From: an uncultured Gemmiger sp.
GTDB lineage: Bacteria; Bacillota; Clostridia; Oscillospirales; Ruminococcaceae
Assembly (NCBI GenBank): GCA_944382785.1
Contig: CALWNO010000028.1
Location: forward strand, 1 to 32,865
DNA length: 32,865 nt
Reading direction: 5' to 3'
Position 1 is the first letter of the stretch, and every line of letters starts with the position of its first letter. Below, one piece after another: positions 23,299-30,742 of this stretch. Below the pieces are notes generated by a model. That model saw only the letters and a list, made by a program, of their open reading frames with translations. It was not told where the DNA came from and made no database searches. The position numbers and the translations under genes were made by a program.

Positions 23299-23618
23299 GG
23301 CTGTGCCTCCTTTCCGGCATAGCGCTCATAATCCCGGATCTGCTCCCGCAGGCGTTCATATTCTTTGGCCAGCATGGCTGACCCCTTTTCGGTGATATGG
23401 TAGCGCCGCCGCCCCCGCAAAGCGCCGGTGGCTTCGATCCAGCCTTCGGCGGTGAACTGTTCCAGCAGGTCGTACAGGGTGCCGGACCCGATGCTCACCC
23501 GCCCGTCGGTCATCTGCCGCACCCTTTCCAGGATCTCCATGCCCCGGCATTCCTCCCGCAGGCAGAGCAGCAGATAAAACATCTGTTCGGTCAAAGTTTT
23601 GAACCGCTCCCGGGGCAT
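23295..23618 (-). CDS. PadR-family transcriptional regulator
   Basis: 107 residues from ATG 23618 with GAGGGTGG upstream. This is the short PadR subfamily 2 form: a winged helix of about 80 residues (LTEQMFYLLLCL..., then SIGSGTLYDLLEQFTAEGWIE as recognition helix region and the RRRYHITEKG wing) and a C-terminal dimerisation helix (about 80-105). It normally represses its own operon and releases on binding hydrophobic ligands. The promoter upstream carries two matching palindromes, so autorepression of padR-DUF2812 is strongly suggested. An open frame continues upstream to 23912 but crosses the promoter and is not coding. Confidence 0.92.
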   Translation of the reverse strand: MPRERFKTLTEQMFYLLLCLREECRGMEILERVRQMTDGRVSIGSGTLYDLLEQFTAEGWIEATGALRGRRRYHITEKGSAMLAKEYERLREQIRDYERYAGKEAQP

Positions 23619-23643
23619 GGCCACCACCCTCTTTCGTTGCAAT

Positions 23644-23656
23644 CTCGAATATCGAG
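23644..23656. promoter_or_regulatory. PadR operator, downstream copy
   Basis: CTCGAATATCGAG, an imperfect palindrome (CTCGA n3 TCGAG). It is the exact reverse complement of the second site at 23678-23690, with centres 34 bases apart, and lies about 7-19 bases after the predicted transcription start. Confidence 0.75.
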
Positions 23657-23669
23657 TTCTTTCGGTTTC

Positions 23670-23698
23670 AGTATATTCTCGATATTCGAGAAAGTCAA
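23670..23698 (-). promoter_or_regulatory. Promoter of padR-DUF2812
   Basis: On the minus strand TTGACT (23693-23698) and TATACT (23670-23675), exactly 17 bases apart. The spacer is TT CTCGAATATCGAG AA, that is, the operator with two flanking bases each side. Confidence 0.85.
23678..23690. promoter_or_regulatory. PadR operator, spacer copy
   Basis: CTCGATATTCGAG lies centrally in the 17-base promoter spacer; with flanks it is the longer palindrome TTCTCGATATTCGAGAA. Binding would exclude RNA polymerase. Confidence 0.8.
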
Positions 23699-23728
23699 TG
23701 CCCCGGTCAAAATTTTTTGCAGTTACGC

Positions 23729-23761
23729 AAAAAGCCGCCCCGGCCATGCCGGAACGGCTTT
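23729..23761 (-). terminator. Terminator of the GT-C-like gene
   Basis: On the minus strand AAAGCCG pairs with CGGCTTT and, inside, CCGGC with GCCGG across a 2 x 2 internal loop (23731-23761), followed by TTTTTGCG. It starts ten bases after the stop at 23771. Confidence 0.85.
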
Positions 23762-23770
23762 CTCTCGGAT

Positions 23771-25276
23771 TCAGTCCACCAGGGCTGGCTCCCGCGCCCG
23801 CTCCGGCTGGTTTGTGGCTGTTCCTGCCCGCGCCATCTGCCACAACGCGGCAGCGGCCAGCAGCAACAAAAGGGGAGTGAACTGGAAGGCATACCGTGCC
23901 TTTGTCTCCCACAGGCTCAGGAACAGCATTAACCCGAACATACTCACCCGCGCCAGGGTCAGCGGTCCCGGCACGGCCCGCAGGGCGGCTCCCACCGTTC
24001 CAAGCAAGACCAGCATCATCACAAAATATAAGTAGGCCTGACAGTAGTAGACCATGGGCATGTATCCGGGCTGCCCCTGCAGGATAAAGCGGTGGGTCCA
24101 GTTGACCTGCAGAGGCGTGGCCAGGAACTCCTGGGCGTCATACAACCCGTTGCCCCAGGTGATGGCCGCCTTGCGGGTCATAAAATCCGCCTGCCCCACG
24201 GGGGTGCGGGCCCCGTACTGGGCGGCAATGTACTGCCGCAGCATCTGGCGTCGCTGGGCCATGGTGGTCAGACTCTTGGCGTTCTGGCAGACTTCGTCGT
24301 TATAGTTGCCGTCCCCGCCACTGCCATAGGCAAACCACAGCTCAATGGGCAGTCCCACAGCGTCCTCCACCGAAAAATCCAGAAAGGTCCGCTGCCAGGC
24401 CCGGTATCCCGCCAGCAGCATCCCGAATACCAGCAGCAACGCCAGGACCCCGGCAGCCGCCCGGCGGATTCCCTGTTCCAGAAACAGCTGAATCACCACC
24501 GCCACCAGAACCACGGCCACACTGCCCTTGACGGCATAGCCCAGAAAAGCGGCACCAGCCATGAATGCCAGCCAGGCCAGCCGTCCTCCAGCATGGGGGG
24601 CAGCGCGGTAGTAGGTCCAGCCCAGCAACACCAGCAGTGCAAAAGGCAGGCAGAGGGTGTCGGAGTAAAAGCAGGGGGACCACAGCACAAAGGGCAGAAA
24701 TCCGGCGCACAGCAGAAACGCCAGGGCAACCCCGCTGTTGCAGCCCAGAATCCTCCGGGCCAGAAGGCAGACCAGCAGTACCGAGACCGCAATGGCCAGC
24801 ACATTCAGCACAATACCGGCATAGATGCCCGCTGTAGTGTCCGGGGTGATGCCGAACAGCCCCATCAACCGGAACCATAGAACCAGTACCAGCGCCAGGC
24901 CCAGGTTGTTGTTGCAGATAATATAGTAGGCGCCCCACACCTGGGGGCTGCCGTCATCCAGAAAATCCGGCAGGCTCTGCAGCACGGTGGCCATGTCCAT
25001 GATGGGTGTTTCCGCCAGCCAGAAGCCCATCCGCCCCAATACCAGGGTATACAGCACCAGCGCAACGGCCATCCCGCACCGGAACCGGGGCCGGGGCAGG
25101 GCATCCAGCAGCGGCAGCAGAAACCGGGCCGCAAAAAAGGCGACGAACCCCAGGGCCAGCCCGGCCATCAGGGCAGCAGGGCCATTGTACTGCCAGCGCA
25201 GGACGCTGTTGAACAGAACCCATCCCCATACAAGGGCAAACCCGATGGAAAAGGCCCGCGTCAGCTGTTTTGCCAT
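23771..25276 (-). CDS. Polytopic GT-C-like glycosyltransferase family membrane protein
   Basis: 501 residues from ATG 25276, chosen because CGGAGG precedes it by nine bases; an ATG ten codons upstream has none. About twelve hydrophobic helices are visible. After the second or third helix comes AETPIMDMATVLQSLPDF, in the position of the acidic first loop of GT-C enzymes, and the C-terminal SLWETKARYAFQFTPLL has the E-x-(x)-x-R-Y aromatic motif seen in GT39/ArnT-like proteins. These transfer sugars from polyprenyl phosphates outside the membrane. The usual Asp-Glu pair in loop one is not clear, so activity is uncertain. Promoter TTGGCA/TAAAAT lies at 25342-25370; single-gene unit. Confidence 0.65.
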   Translation of the reverse strand: MAKQLTRAFSIGFALVWGWVLFNSVLRWQYNGPAALMAGLALGFVAFFAARFLLPLLDALPRPRFRCGMAVALVLYTLVLGRMGFWLAETPIMDMATVLQSLPDFLDDGSPQVWGAYYIICNNNLGLALVLVLWFRLMGLFGITPDTTAGIYAGIVLNVLAIAVSVLLVCLLARRILGCNSGVALAFLLCAGFLPFVLWSPCFYSDTLCLPFALLVLLGWTYYRAAPHAGGRLAWLAFMAGAAFLGYAVKGSVAVVLVAVVIQLFLEQGIRRAAAGVLALLLVFGMLLAGYRAWQRTFLDFSVEDAVGLPIELWFAYGSGGDGNYNDEVCQNAKSLTTMAQRRQMLRQYIAAQYGARTPVGQADFMTRKAAITWGNGLYDAQEFLATPLQVNWTHRFILQGQPGYMPMVYYCQAYLYFVMMLVLLGTVGAALRAVPGPLTLARVSMFGLMLFLSLWETKARYAFQFTPLLLLLAAAALWQMARAGTATNQPERAREPALVD

Positions 25277-25341
25277 ACCATCATTCCTCCGGAGAAGGAA
25301 GTACATCAGGCACTCCCTGTCTGCTTACACATTTTGATCAC

Positions 25342-25370
25342 ATTTTACCATATCCGGTGCCGGTTGCCAA
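25342..25370 (-). promoter_or_regulatory. Promoter of the GT-C-like gene
   Basis: On the minus strand TTGGCA (25365-25370), 17 bases, TAAAAT (25342-25347) with TGG before the -10. It begins immediately after the ackA terminator. Confidence 0.75.
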
Positions 25371-25372
25371 CC

Positions 25373-25407
25373 AAAAACGCCGGGACCGCCATCTGCGGTC
25401 CCGGCGT
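25373..25407 (-). terminator. Terminator of ackA
   Basis: A perfect 13-bp stem (25377-25389 with 25395-25407), 5-base loop, followed on the minus strand by TTTTT (25373-25377). Confidence 0.93.
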
Positions 25408-25429
25408 ATCAAGAGCAGGGATAGAAAAA

Positions 25430-26638
25430 TTACTGCTTGCTCAGAACTTCCTTGGTGTCGCGGGCGATCATCAGCTCTTCGTTGGTTTCGATGACCAGGG
25501 TGCGAACCCGGGCACCCCAGGCGGTGATCTCCACAACGTCCTTGTTCTGCTTGTGAGCGTTGTTGTTCTTGTCGGTGTCAATGTGAATGCCCAGCCAATC
25601 CATGTGATGGCAGATGCGGGCGCGGGAGGGGGCGTCATGTTCGCCGATGCCGCCGGTGAAGATGATGGCATCCACGCCGCCCATAGCGGCAATGTAGCTG
25701 CCGATGGTCTTTTTGATCTGGTAGTTCAGCATGTCGCTGGCCAGCTGGGCACGCTTGTTGCCCTCGGCGGCGGCCTTTTCCACGTCGCGCTTGTCGCTGG
25801 AAACGCCGGAGATGCCCAGCAGACCGGACTTCTTGTTCAGGATCTCGTCCAGCTGGTGGCCGGTGATGTTCAGGGTGTATTTCAGGTAGTTGACCACGGA
25901 GGGGTCCAGGTCACCGCAGCGGGTGCCCATCATCAGGCCGGCCAGCGGGGTCATACCCATGGAGGTATCCACGACCTTGCCCTGGTCCACGGCAGCAATG
26001 GAAGAACCGTTGCCCAGATGGCAGGTGATCAGCTTCAGGCGGGTGATGGGCTCCTCCAGGAACTCAGCGGCACGGTAGCTGACGTACTTGTGGCTGGTGC
26101 CGTGGAAGCCGTAGCGGCGCACACCGTACTTTTCGTAATACTCGTAGGGGATGGCATACATGTAGGCGCGGGGAGGCATGGTGCTGTGGAAGGAGGTGTC
26201 GAATACAGCCACATTAGGAATGTCGCCGAAAACCTTCTTGGCAGCTTCAATGCCCAGAATGCCGGCAGGGTTGTGCAGGGGAGCCAGGGGGCTCAGTTCC
26301 CGGATGGCTTCCACGACCTCGGGGGTGATCAGGCAGCTTTCCTTGAACTTTTCGCCGCCGTGGACGATGCGGTGACCGATGGCGTCGATCTCGGAAGGAT
26401 CATCAATGACCTTGCCGTCGCCAGTGGTCATCTTCTTCACAACCTCCAGGAAAGCCTCGGTGTGGGTGGGGAAGATGGCCGGGGTGGTGGCCTTGTGGCC
26501 GTTGGCCTCATGGGTGATCATGCTGCTTTCCATGCCGATGCGCTCGCACAGGCCTTTGCAAAGCACGTGCTCGCCTTCCATATCGATCAGCTGATATTTC
26601 AGGCTGGACGAACCACAGTTGATAACAAGGACTTTCAT
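25430..26638 (-). CDS. ackA: Acetate kinase
   Basis: 402 residues, standard length. It interconverts acetyl phosphate plus ADP with acetate plus ATP, the energy-yielding end of acetate fermentation or the entry step for acetate uptake. Family motifs are intact: N-terminal VLVINCGSSSLKYQL, GFHGTSHKYVS with the conserved His, HLGNGSSIAAV, and FTGGIGEHDAP. GAAGGAG precedes ATG 26638. pta is not in the window. The gene is divergent from tmcAL, whose product consumes acetate and ATP for tRNA modification; the two are often close neighbours in Clostridia. Confidence 0.98.
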   Translation of the reverse strand: MKVLVINCGSSSLKYQLIDMEGEHVLCKGLCERIGMESSMITHEANGHKATTPAIFPTHTEAFLEVVKKMTTGDGKVIDDPSEIDAIGHRIVHGGEKFKESCLITPEVVEAIRELSPLAPLHNPAGILGIEAAKKVFGDIPNVAVFDTSFHSTMPPRAYMYAIPYEYYEKYGVRRYGFHGTSHKYVSYRAAEFLEEPITRLKLITCHLGNGSSIAAVDQGKVVDTSMGMTPLAGLMMGTRCGDLDPSVVNYLKYTLNITGHQLDEILNKKSGLLGISGVSSDKRDVEKAAAEGNKRAQLASDMLNYQIKKTIGSYIAAMGGVDAIIFTGGIGEHDAPSRARICHHMDWLGIHIDTDKNNNAHKQNKDVVEITAWGARVRTLVIETNEELMIARDTKEVLSKQ

Positions 26639-26683
26639 GACAATTCTCCTTCAATAAGTTTGGGGGATGCACCTTTTTACGCG

Positions 26684-26700
26684 TTGTATGAACAATACAA
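26684..26700. repeat. Inverted repeat over the ackA start site
   Basis: TTGTAT GAACA ATACAA, a perfect 6-5-6 palindrome directly downstream of, and touching, the ackA -10 box; the predicted transcription start is inside it. Likely an operator. The TTGT...ACAA ends recall Rex sites, but the inner bases and the 17-base length do not fit the Rex consensus. Confidence 0.55.
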
Positions 26701-26728
26701 TTATAGTATGAAGATTGTCTGTTTTCAA
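26700..26728 (-). promoter_or_regulatory. Main promoter of ackA
   Basis: On the minus strand TTGAAA (26723-26728), 17 bases, perfect TATAAT (26700-26705). Confidence 0.88.
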
Positions 26729-26769
26729 GAATGAAATGTAGAAAACAGAGCATTTATTGCTCAGTTCTC

Positions 26770-26798
26770 TGTATAAACGACGAAGTAAAGGGCGACAA
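26770..26798 (-). promoter_or_regulatory. Possible second ackA promoter
   Basis: On the minus strand TTGTCG (26793-26798), 17 bases, TATACA (26770-26775). Weaker match. Confidence 0.3.
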
Positions 26799-26972
26799 GT
26801 AAAGCACTTTTTAACAGATTGCACAAGAGAAAATGACCTTTTGCAAACCAGAAAACCAAAAATGAGCAATAAAAACAACGTCGTAGGGAAGGATATACAC
26901 GCCGCCACTGGGAAGAATCCCCGGCCGCAATGCTGGAAATGCCGCCGCGGCGCGAAAAATTGCCCCGGAATA

Positions 26973-26981
26973 TGGTATAAT
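26973..26981 (+). promoter_or_regulatory. Extended -10 promoter of tmcAL
   Basis: TGG TATAAT at 26973-26981; no good -35 at 16-18 bases. Confidence 0.6.
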
Positions 26982-27029
26982 GGGGCAAGATTGTCATTTA
27001 CAGCCCGATTTCATCTTTTGAGGTATACC

Positions 27030-28217
27030 ATGAATTTTGCCGGCATTATCACCGAGTACGATCCCTTTCACAACGGCCACGCCACCCAGCTGCAGATGCT
27101 GCGGGCGCGCGGCGCCCGGACCATCGCTGTGTGCATGAGCAGTGGAGCGGTGCAGCGGGGCGGAATACCCCTGTATCCGGAGCCTGTCCGGGTGCGGGCC
27201 GCCCTGCTTGGCGGCGCAGACCTGGTGGTGGCGTTGCCAGCCCCCTATGCCAATGCAGGGGCCGAAGCCTTCGGCGCCGCGGGGGTGGCACTGCTCACCG
27301 CCCTGGGGTGTGACACCCTGGCCTTCGGCGCGGAAGACCCGGATGCCGCGCGCCTGATGCAGGTGGCGCAGATGTTGTCGGTGCCGGAACTTTCGGATCG
27401 GTTGCGGGGATACCTGAAACAGGGACTGACCTTTGCCGCAGCCCGGGCCAGGGCGGCACAGGAGCTGGAGCCGGGGCTGGGGGAGCTGCTCAGCCGTCCC
27501 AACAATATTCTGGGAATTGAATATTGCAAGGCGATTCTGGCCCAGCACAGCCCGATGCAGCCGCTGGCTCTGCCCCGGTTGGGAGCCCATCACGGCTCGG
27601 AGCAGGCTGGCCGGATCGGGCAGGTACAGCTGGCCTCGGCCAGCCTTTTGCGGACCTTGGTCCGCCGCGATGGGGTGGAAAGCCTGATCCCGTACGTTCC
27701 CGCATCGGCGCTGGAATTGTACCGCCAGGCGGACCGGCAGGGGATGACGGCAGACCCTGCCCGGTTCAGCGTGGCCCTGCTGGCGTTGCTGCGGGCCGCG
27801 GACCCGGCCCGTTTTGTCCGCATCCGGGGCGTCAATGAAGGGCTGGAACACCGCCTGGCTGCTGCCGTGCGGGAGGCTGCCGACGCCGAGGACCTGTATG
27901 CCCGGCTCAAGACCAAGCGCTATCCCCATGCCCGGCTGCGGCGCCTGGCACTGGATGCCGCCGTGGGGGTGGAACAGGACAGTTTGCCCGCCTTGCCGCC
28001 CTATCTGCATATCCTGGGTGCCCGGCGGCAGACCCTGCCGTTGCTGCGGGAGGCCAGACTGCCGGTATCCACCTCCCTGGCAAAACTGGAGCAGGCCTTG
28101 CCGCAGGCACAAAAAGTCGTCCGTCTGCACAATGCTTTTTCGGACTTTTCGGCTCTGTGCAGGGAAAAGAGCCAGCCTATGGGGCTTGCCTATACGGCAA
28201 AACCGGTGGTATTATAA
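27030..28217 (+). CDS. tmcAL: tRNA(Met) cytidine acetate ligase (TmcAL/YlbM)
   Basis: 395 residues from ATG 27030 with GAGGT upstream. TmcAL activates acetate with ATP to acetyl-AMP and places the acetyl group on C34 of elongator tRNA-Met, making N4-acetylcytidine, which helps the anticodon distinguish AUG from AUA. The HIGH-type nucleotidyltransferase motif DPFHNGH is at residues 11-17 and the conserved RPNNILGIEYCKA segment near 155-167. The C-terminal half is the family's tRNA-binding helical region, here unusually rich in Ala, Arg and Leu. The gene is divergent from ackA and followed 80 bases later by the GltD-like gene. Confidence 0.93.
   Translation: MNFAGIITEYDPFHNGHATQLQMLRARGARTIAVCMSSGAVQRGGIPLYPEPVRVRAALLGGADLVVALPAPYANAGAEAFGAAGVALLTALGCDTLAFGAEDPDAARLMQVAQMLSVPELSDRLRGYLKQGLTFAAARARAAQELEPGLGELLSRPNNILGIEYCKAILAQHSPMQPLALPRLGAHHGSEQAGRIGQVQLASASLLRTLVRRDGVESLIPYVPASALELYRQADRQGMTADPARFSVALLALLRAADPARFVRIRGVNEGLEHRLAAAVREAADAEDLYARLKTKRYPHARLRRLALDAAVGVEQDSLPALPPYLHILGARRQTLPLLREARLPVSTSLAKLEQALPQAQKVVRLHNAFSDFSALCREKSQPMGLAYTAKPVVL
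28186..28215 (+). promoter_or_regulatory. Possible promoter of the GltD-like gene
   Basis: TTGCCT (28186-28191), 18 bases, TATTAT (28210-28215), inside the last codons of tmcAL. Confidence 0.4.
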
Positions 28218-28297
28218 ATACAGCATGGATTTTTAATGCCGCTCTTGTGGTATTGTTGCAAAATTAACAGCCTGAGAACAAGGAAAGAAGGAACACT

Positions 28298-29578
28298 ATG
28301 GCCCTGCACGTTATGGACGAAGCCAACCACTGCCTCGGGTGCAAAAATCCCCGATGCCAGCAGGGGTGCCCCATCCACACCAACATTCCCGAAGTCATCC
28401 GCCTGCTCAAGGACAACAAACTCAATGAAGCCGGCCGCATGCTGTTTGAAAACAACCCCCTGACCACCGTCTGCAGCCTGATCTGCAACCATGAAAACCA
28501 GTGTGAGGGCCATTGCGTGCGGGGCATCAAGGGGGCGCCGGTGCATTTTTCGGTCATTGAAAACTACATTTCCTCCACCTATGCTTCCCAGATGACCCGC
28601 GGCCCGGCCAAACCCAACGGCAAGCGGGTGGCCATCATCGGGTCCGGCCCGGCGGGCCTGACCATTGCCGTGATCCTGGCCCGCTACGGCTATGATGTGA
28701 CCATCTTTGAAAGCCACGACAAGATCGGCGGCGTGCTGCGCTACGGCATTCCGGAATTCCGCCTGCCCAAGACGGTGCTGGACGACTTCGAATACCGGCA
28801 CCTGCGTCTGAAGGACATCAAGGTACGCCCTAACACCGATGTGGGCAAGGCGCTCAAGATCGACGACCTCTTCCGGGACGGCTACAAGGCGATTTTTATC
28901 GGCACCGGCGTGTGGCGGCCCAATACCCTGGGCATCAAGGGGGAGAGCCTGGGTCATGTGCATTTTGCCATCAACTACCTGCAGAATCCGGATGTCTACC
29001 ATCTGGGCAATCGGGTGGTGCTCATCGGGGCGGGCAATGCGGCTATGGACGTGGCCCGCACGGCCATCCGTCACGGTACCCGCCATCTGGAGTGCTTCTC
29101 TCTGACCAAAAAGATCGCGGCCAGCCATTATGAGGAAAGCTATGCCAAACTGGAAGGCGTGGAATTCTTTTACAACAAGAAGCCGGTGGAGATCACCGAC
29201 CAGGGCGTGGTGTTCCGGGATGTGAATGAGGCTGAGGACGGTACGCTTACCGAGATTCCGGGCAGTGAGATGCTGTATCCCGCGGACAGTGTGGTGGTTT
29301 CCATCAGCCAGGGGGCCTGCACCACCATCACCGAGACCACCGAAGGGCTGAAGGTCAATGCCCGGGGTCTGTTTGTCACCGATGAGGTGGGCCGCACCAG
29401 CCGTCCGGGCATCTTTGCCTCCGGCGATGCCGTCAAGGGCGCCCGCACCGTGGTGGAAGCGGTGGCCTACAGCAAAAAGGTGGCCGAAGCCATGCACGAA
29501 TACATGCAAGGCCTGCCCGCAGACGGACCGGATGAATATGCCGGTGTTCCCGTTTACCAGAGCGACGACGGCAACTGA
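28298..29578 (+). CDS. GltD/SudA-like NAD(P)-dependent flavoprotein oxidoreductase with N-terminal Fe-S domain
   Basis: 426 residues. The N-terminal helical domain carries two Cys clusters, C12/C15/C20/C24 and C59/C63/C69/C73, the pattern of two [4Fe-4S] centres in the glutamate synthase small subunit. The FAD motif GSGPAG is at 115-120, the NAD(P) motif GAGNAAMD at 244-251, and the C-terminal FAD segment GIFASGDAVKGARTVVEAV near 400-420. Such proteins pass electrons from NAD(P)H to a partner: GltB in glutamate synthase, NfnA in transhydrogenase, or a SudB-type chain. No partner gene is adjacent, so the acceptor is unknown. AAGAAGGA precedes the ATG; a terminator follows at 29598. Confidence 0.88.
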   Translation: MALHVMDEANHCLGCKNPRCQQGCPIHTNIPEVIRLLKDNKLNEAGRMLFENNPLTTVCSLICNHENQCEGHCVRGIKGAPVHFSVIENYISSTYASQMTRGPAKPNGKRVAIIGSGPAGLTIAVILARYGYDVTIFESHDKIGGVLRYGIPEFRLPKTVLDDFEYRHLRLKDIKVRPNTDVGKALKIDDLFRDGYKAIFIGTGVWRPNTLGIKGESLGHVHFAINYLQNPDVYHLGNRVVLIGAGNAAMDVARTAIRHGTRHLECFSLTKKIAASHYEESYAKLEGVEFFYNKKPVEITDQGVVFRDVNEAEDGTLTEIPGSEMLYPADSVVVSISQGACTTITETTEGLKVNARGLFVTDEVGRTSRPGIFASGDAVKGARTVVEAVAYSKKVAEAMHEYMQGLPADGPDEYAGVPVYQSDDGN

Positions 29579-29597
29579 CAGAATCTATAAGCAGAAC

Positions 29598-29630
29598 AAA
29601 GGCGGTACGGCTTCGGCTGTGCCGCCTTTT
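29598..29630 (+). terminator. Terminator of the GltD-like gene
   Basis: A 14-bp stem with two wobble pairs and a CTTCGG-type tetraloop (29598-29611 with 29616-29629) ending in TTTT. Confidence 0.85.
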
Positions 29631-29637
29631 GAAAATC

Positions 29638-29708
29638 AAAAAGCCCGGAAGACAATGCCTTCCGGGCAAGCAATCCAGATATTCCACCGGAATTCTTCTT
29701 CTGGTGGA
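29638..29708 (-). terminator. Tandem hairpins ending the GNAT operon
   Basis: Reading the minus strand from the GNAT stop (29732): first hairpin 29683-29690 with 29701-29708 (TCCACCGG/CTGGTGGA, one wobble, no T-tract), then hairpin 29643-29651 with 29659-29667 (GCCCGGAAG/CTTCCGGGC) followed by TTTTT (29638-29642). The second is the functional terminator. Confidence 0.82.
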
Positions 29709-29731
29709 GAACTTTGGCGCAAAAACAGGAA

Positions 29732-30742
29732 TCAGGACAGGTTGGGCCGGTCCTGGTCGCCGTCAGCCTTGAACATGACGAAATTGTCCGGCTGATTCAC
29801 AAAGTAATAATATTCGGTGTTATCCCGCAGCGGCGGGGTCAGATAGTTGGGGATGATGACGCCGTCCTCCGGCAGGCGCTCACTCAGGCCGGTCCGCTGC
29901 CAGATCTCCGGAGCAATGCCTGCGTTGTAGCAGTCCAGGTATTCGGCGCCAGTGCGGCGGAGCAGCTCGTTCAGGGCGTATCCGATGCGGGGCAGCACTT
30001 CGTCCGGTCCGATGAAATCCACCAGCCGCAGCACAGGTACGCAGCCGGTGTCGGCGGCCGATACGGTGCGGGTCACGGCACAGGCCAGCAGTCGGCCGCC
30101 TTCCCTTACCGCCCACACGTCATAGTGAAAATGGGGAAAGGCAAAATACCGCCGCCGCAGGTACCACAGATCCTTTTTCGGCGTATGGGGTGTCTCGGGC
30201 ATGCCCAGGGCTTCCAGCGCTGCAACATTGGTCACCGGCTCCAGGTCCAGGTCGTGGGCTGGGACCGGCAGGGGATAGGCGTCTCCCGGCACAGCCAGTG
30301 CCCACCCGGCGGGCCCCGGGGGGCCCAGGCGGTAGTAGTGACGCAGGCGCTCCGCCTGCCAGCCCAGGAAGTGGTACAGCTTGCAGGTGGCAGGGCGGAT
30401 GTTGTTGCAGGCCAGCACCGGCGTACCCAGCAGACCGGGCAGAGCATCCATCAGTTCCAGCCCCACGCCGTTGTGCCCTTTGGCGGCCACCCAGATGGAC
30501 ACCCACACCCCGGCGGACGGGTCTTGCCCGGCGGGAATATACCCGGCGGCGCTGAGATACTGCCCGTCGGCATCCTCCGCCACCGCAAAGTGGGGGGCAC
30601 CGCCCTGGGGCCCGGCAAAGTAAAACTGATAAAACTCCGGGCGGTTGATCAGGGGCAGATGCATGTCGAAATGGGAGTTGATGAAATCGCGGATGGCATC
30701 GTCCTCCCCCGGGCGGGCCAGCCGGAAATGTACATCAGGCAA
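29732..30742 (-). CDS. Large GNAT-like acyltransferase, apparently two tandem GNAT domains
   Basis: 336 residues. The start is TTG at 30740-30742, supported by GGGAGGG about eight bases upstream; it overlaps the end of the SDR gene by eight bases, so the two are coupled. Residues 1-145 look like a GNAT fold with strand VWVSIWVAAKGHNGVGLELMDAL at the acyl-CoA pyrophosphate loop (GHNGVG in place of Q/R-x-x-G-x-G) and the later CNNIRPATCKLYHFLGW motif. Residues about 165-325 resemble a second, more divergent GNAT domain. The product ends with FKADGDQDRPNLS. Position after ACP, MaoC and SDR genes suggests that it transfers an ACP- or CoA-bound acyl group, perhaps to an amino sugar. Acceptor unknown. 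Confidence 0.75.
   Translation of the reverse strand: MPDVHFRLARPGEDDAIRDFINSHFDMHLPLINRPEFYQFYFAGPQGGAPHFAVAEDADGQYLSAAGYIPAGQDPSAGVWVSIWVAAKGHNGVGLELMDALPGLLGTPVLACNNIRPATCKLYHFLGWQAERLRHYYRLGPPGPAGWALAVPGDAYPLPVPAHDLDLEPVTNVAALEALGMPETPHTPKKDLWYLRRRYFAFPHFHYDVWAVREGGRLLACAVTRTVSAADTGCVPVLRLVDFIGPDEVLPRIGYALNELLRRTGAEYLDCYNAGIAPEIWQRTGLSERLPEDGVIIPNYLTPPLRDNTEYYYFVNQPDNFVMFKADGDQDRPNLS

Larger units (their letters stand above)
26639..27029. other. 391-base divergent region between ackA and tmcAL
   Basis: It holds the main ackA promoter (26700-26728), a palindrome over its start site (26684-26700), a second weaker minus-strand promoter (26770-26798) and an extended -10 for tmcAL (26973-26981). 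The part 26800-26960 is AT-rich, then GC-rich; no convincing small gene is seen. The plus frame is open and in frame with tmcAL from 26757, but lacks a ribosome binding site. Confidence 0.6.

Noticed and set aside
26684-26700. Rex operator at ackA
   Set aside because: The outer TTGT/ACAA fits, but the inner bases and 17-base length differ from TTGTGAAn4TTCACAA; kept only as an unassigned palindrome.
26757-27029. N-terminal extension of TmcAL or a small upstream gene
   Set aside because: The frame is open but crosses the -10 box, lacks a ribosome binding site, and TmcAL starts normally at 27030.
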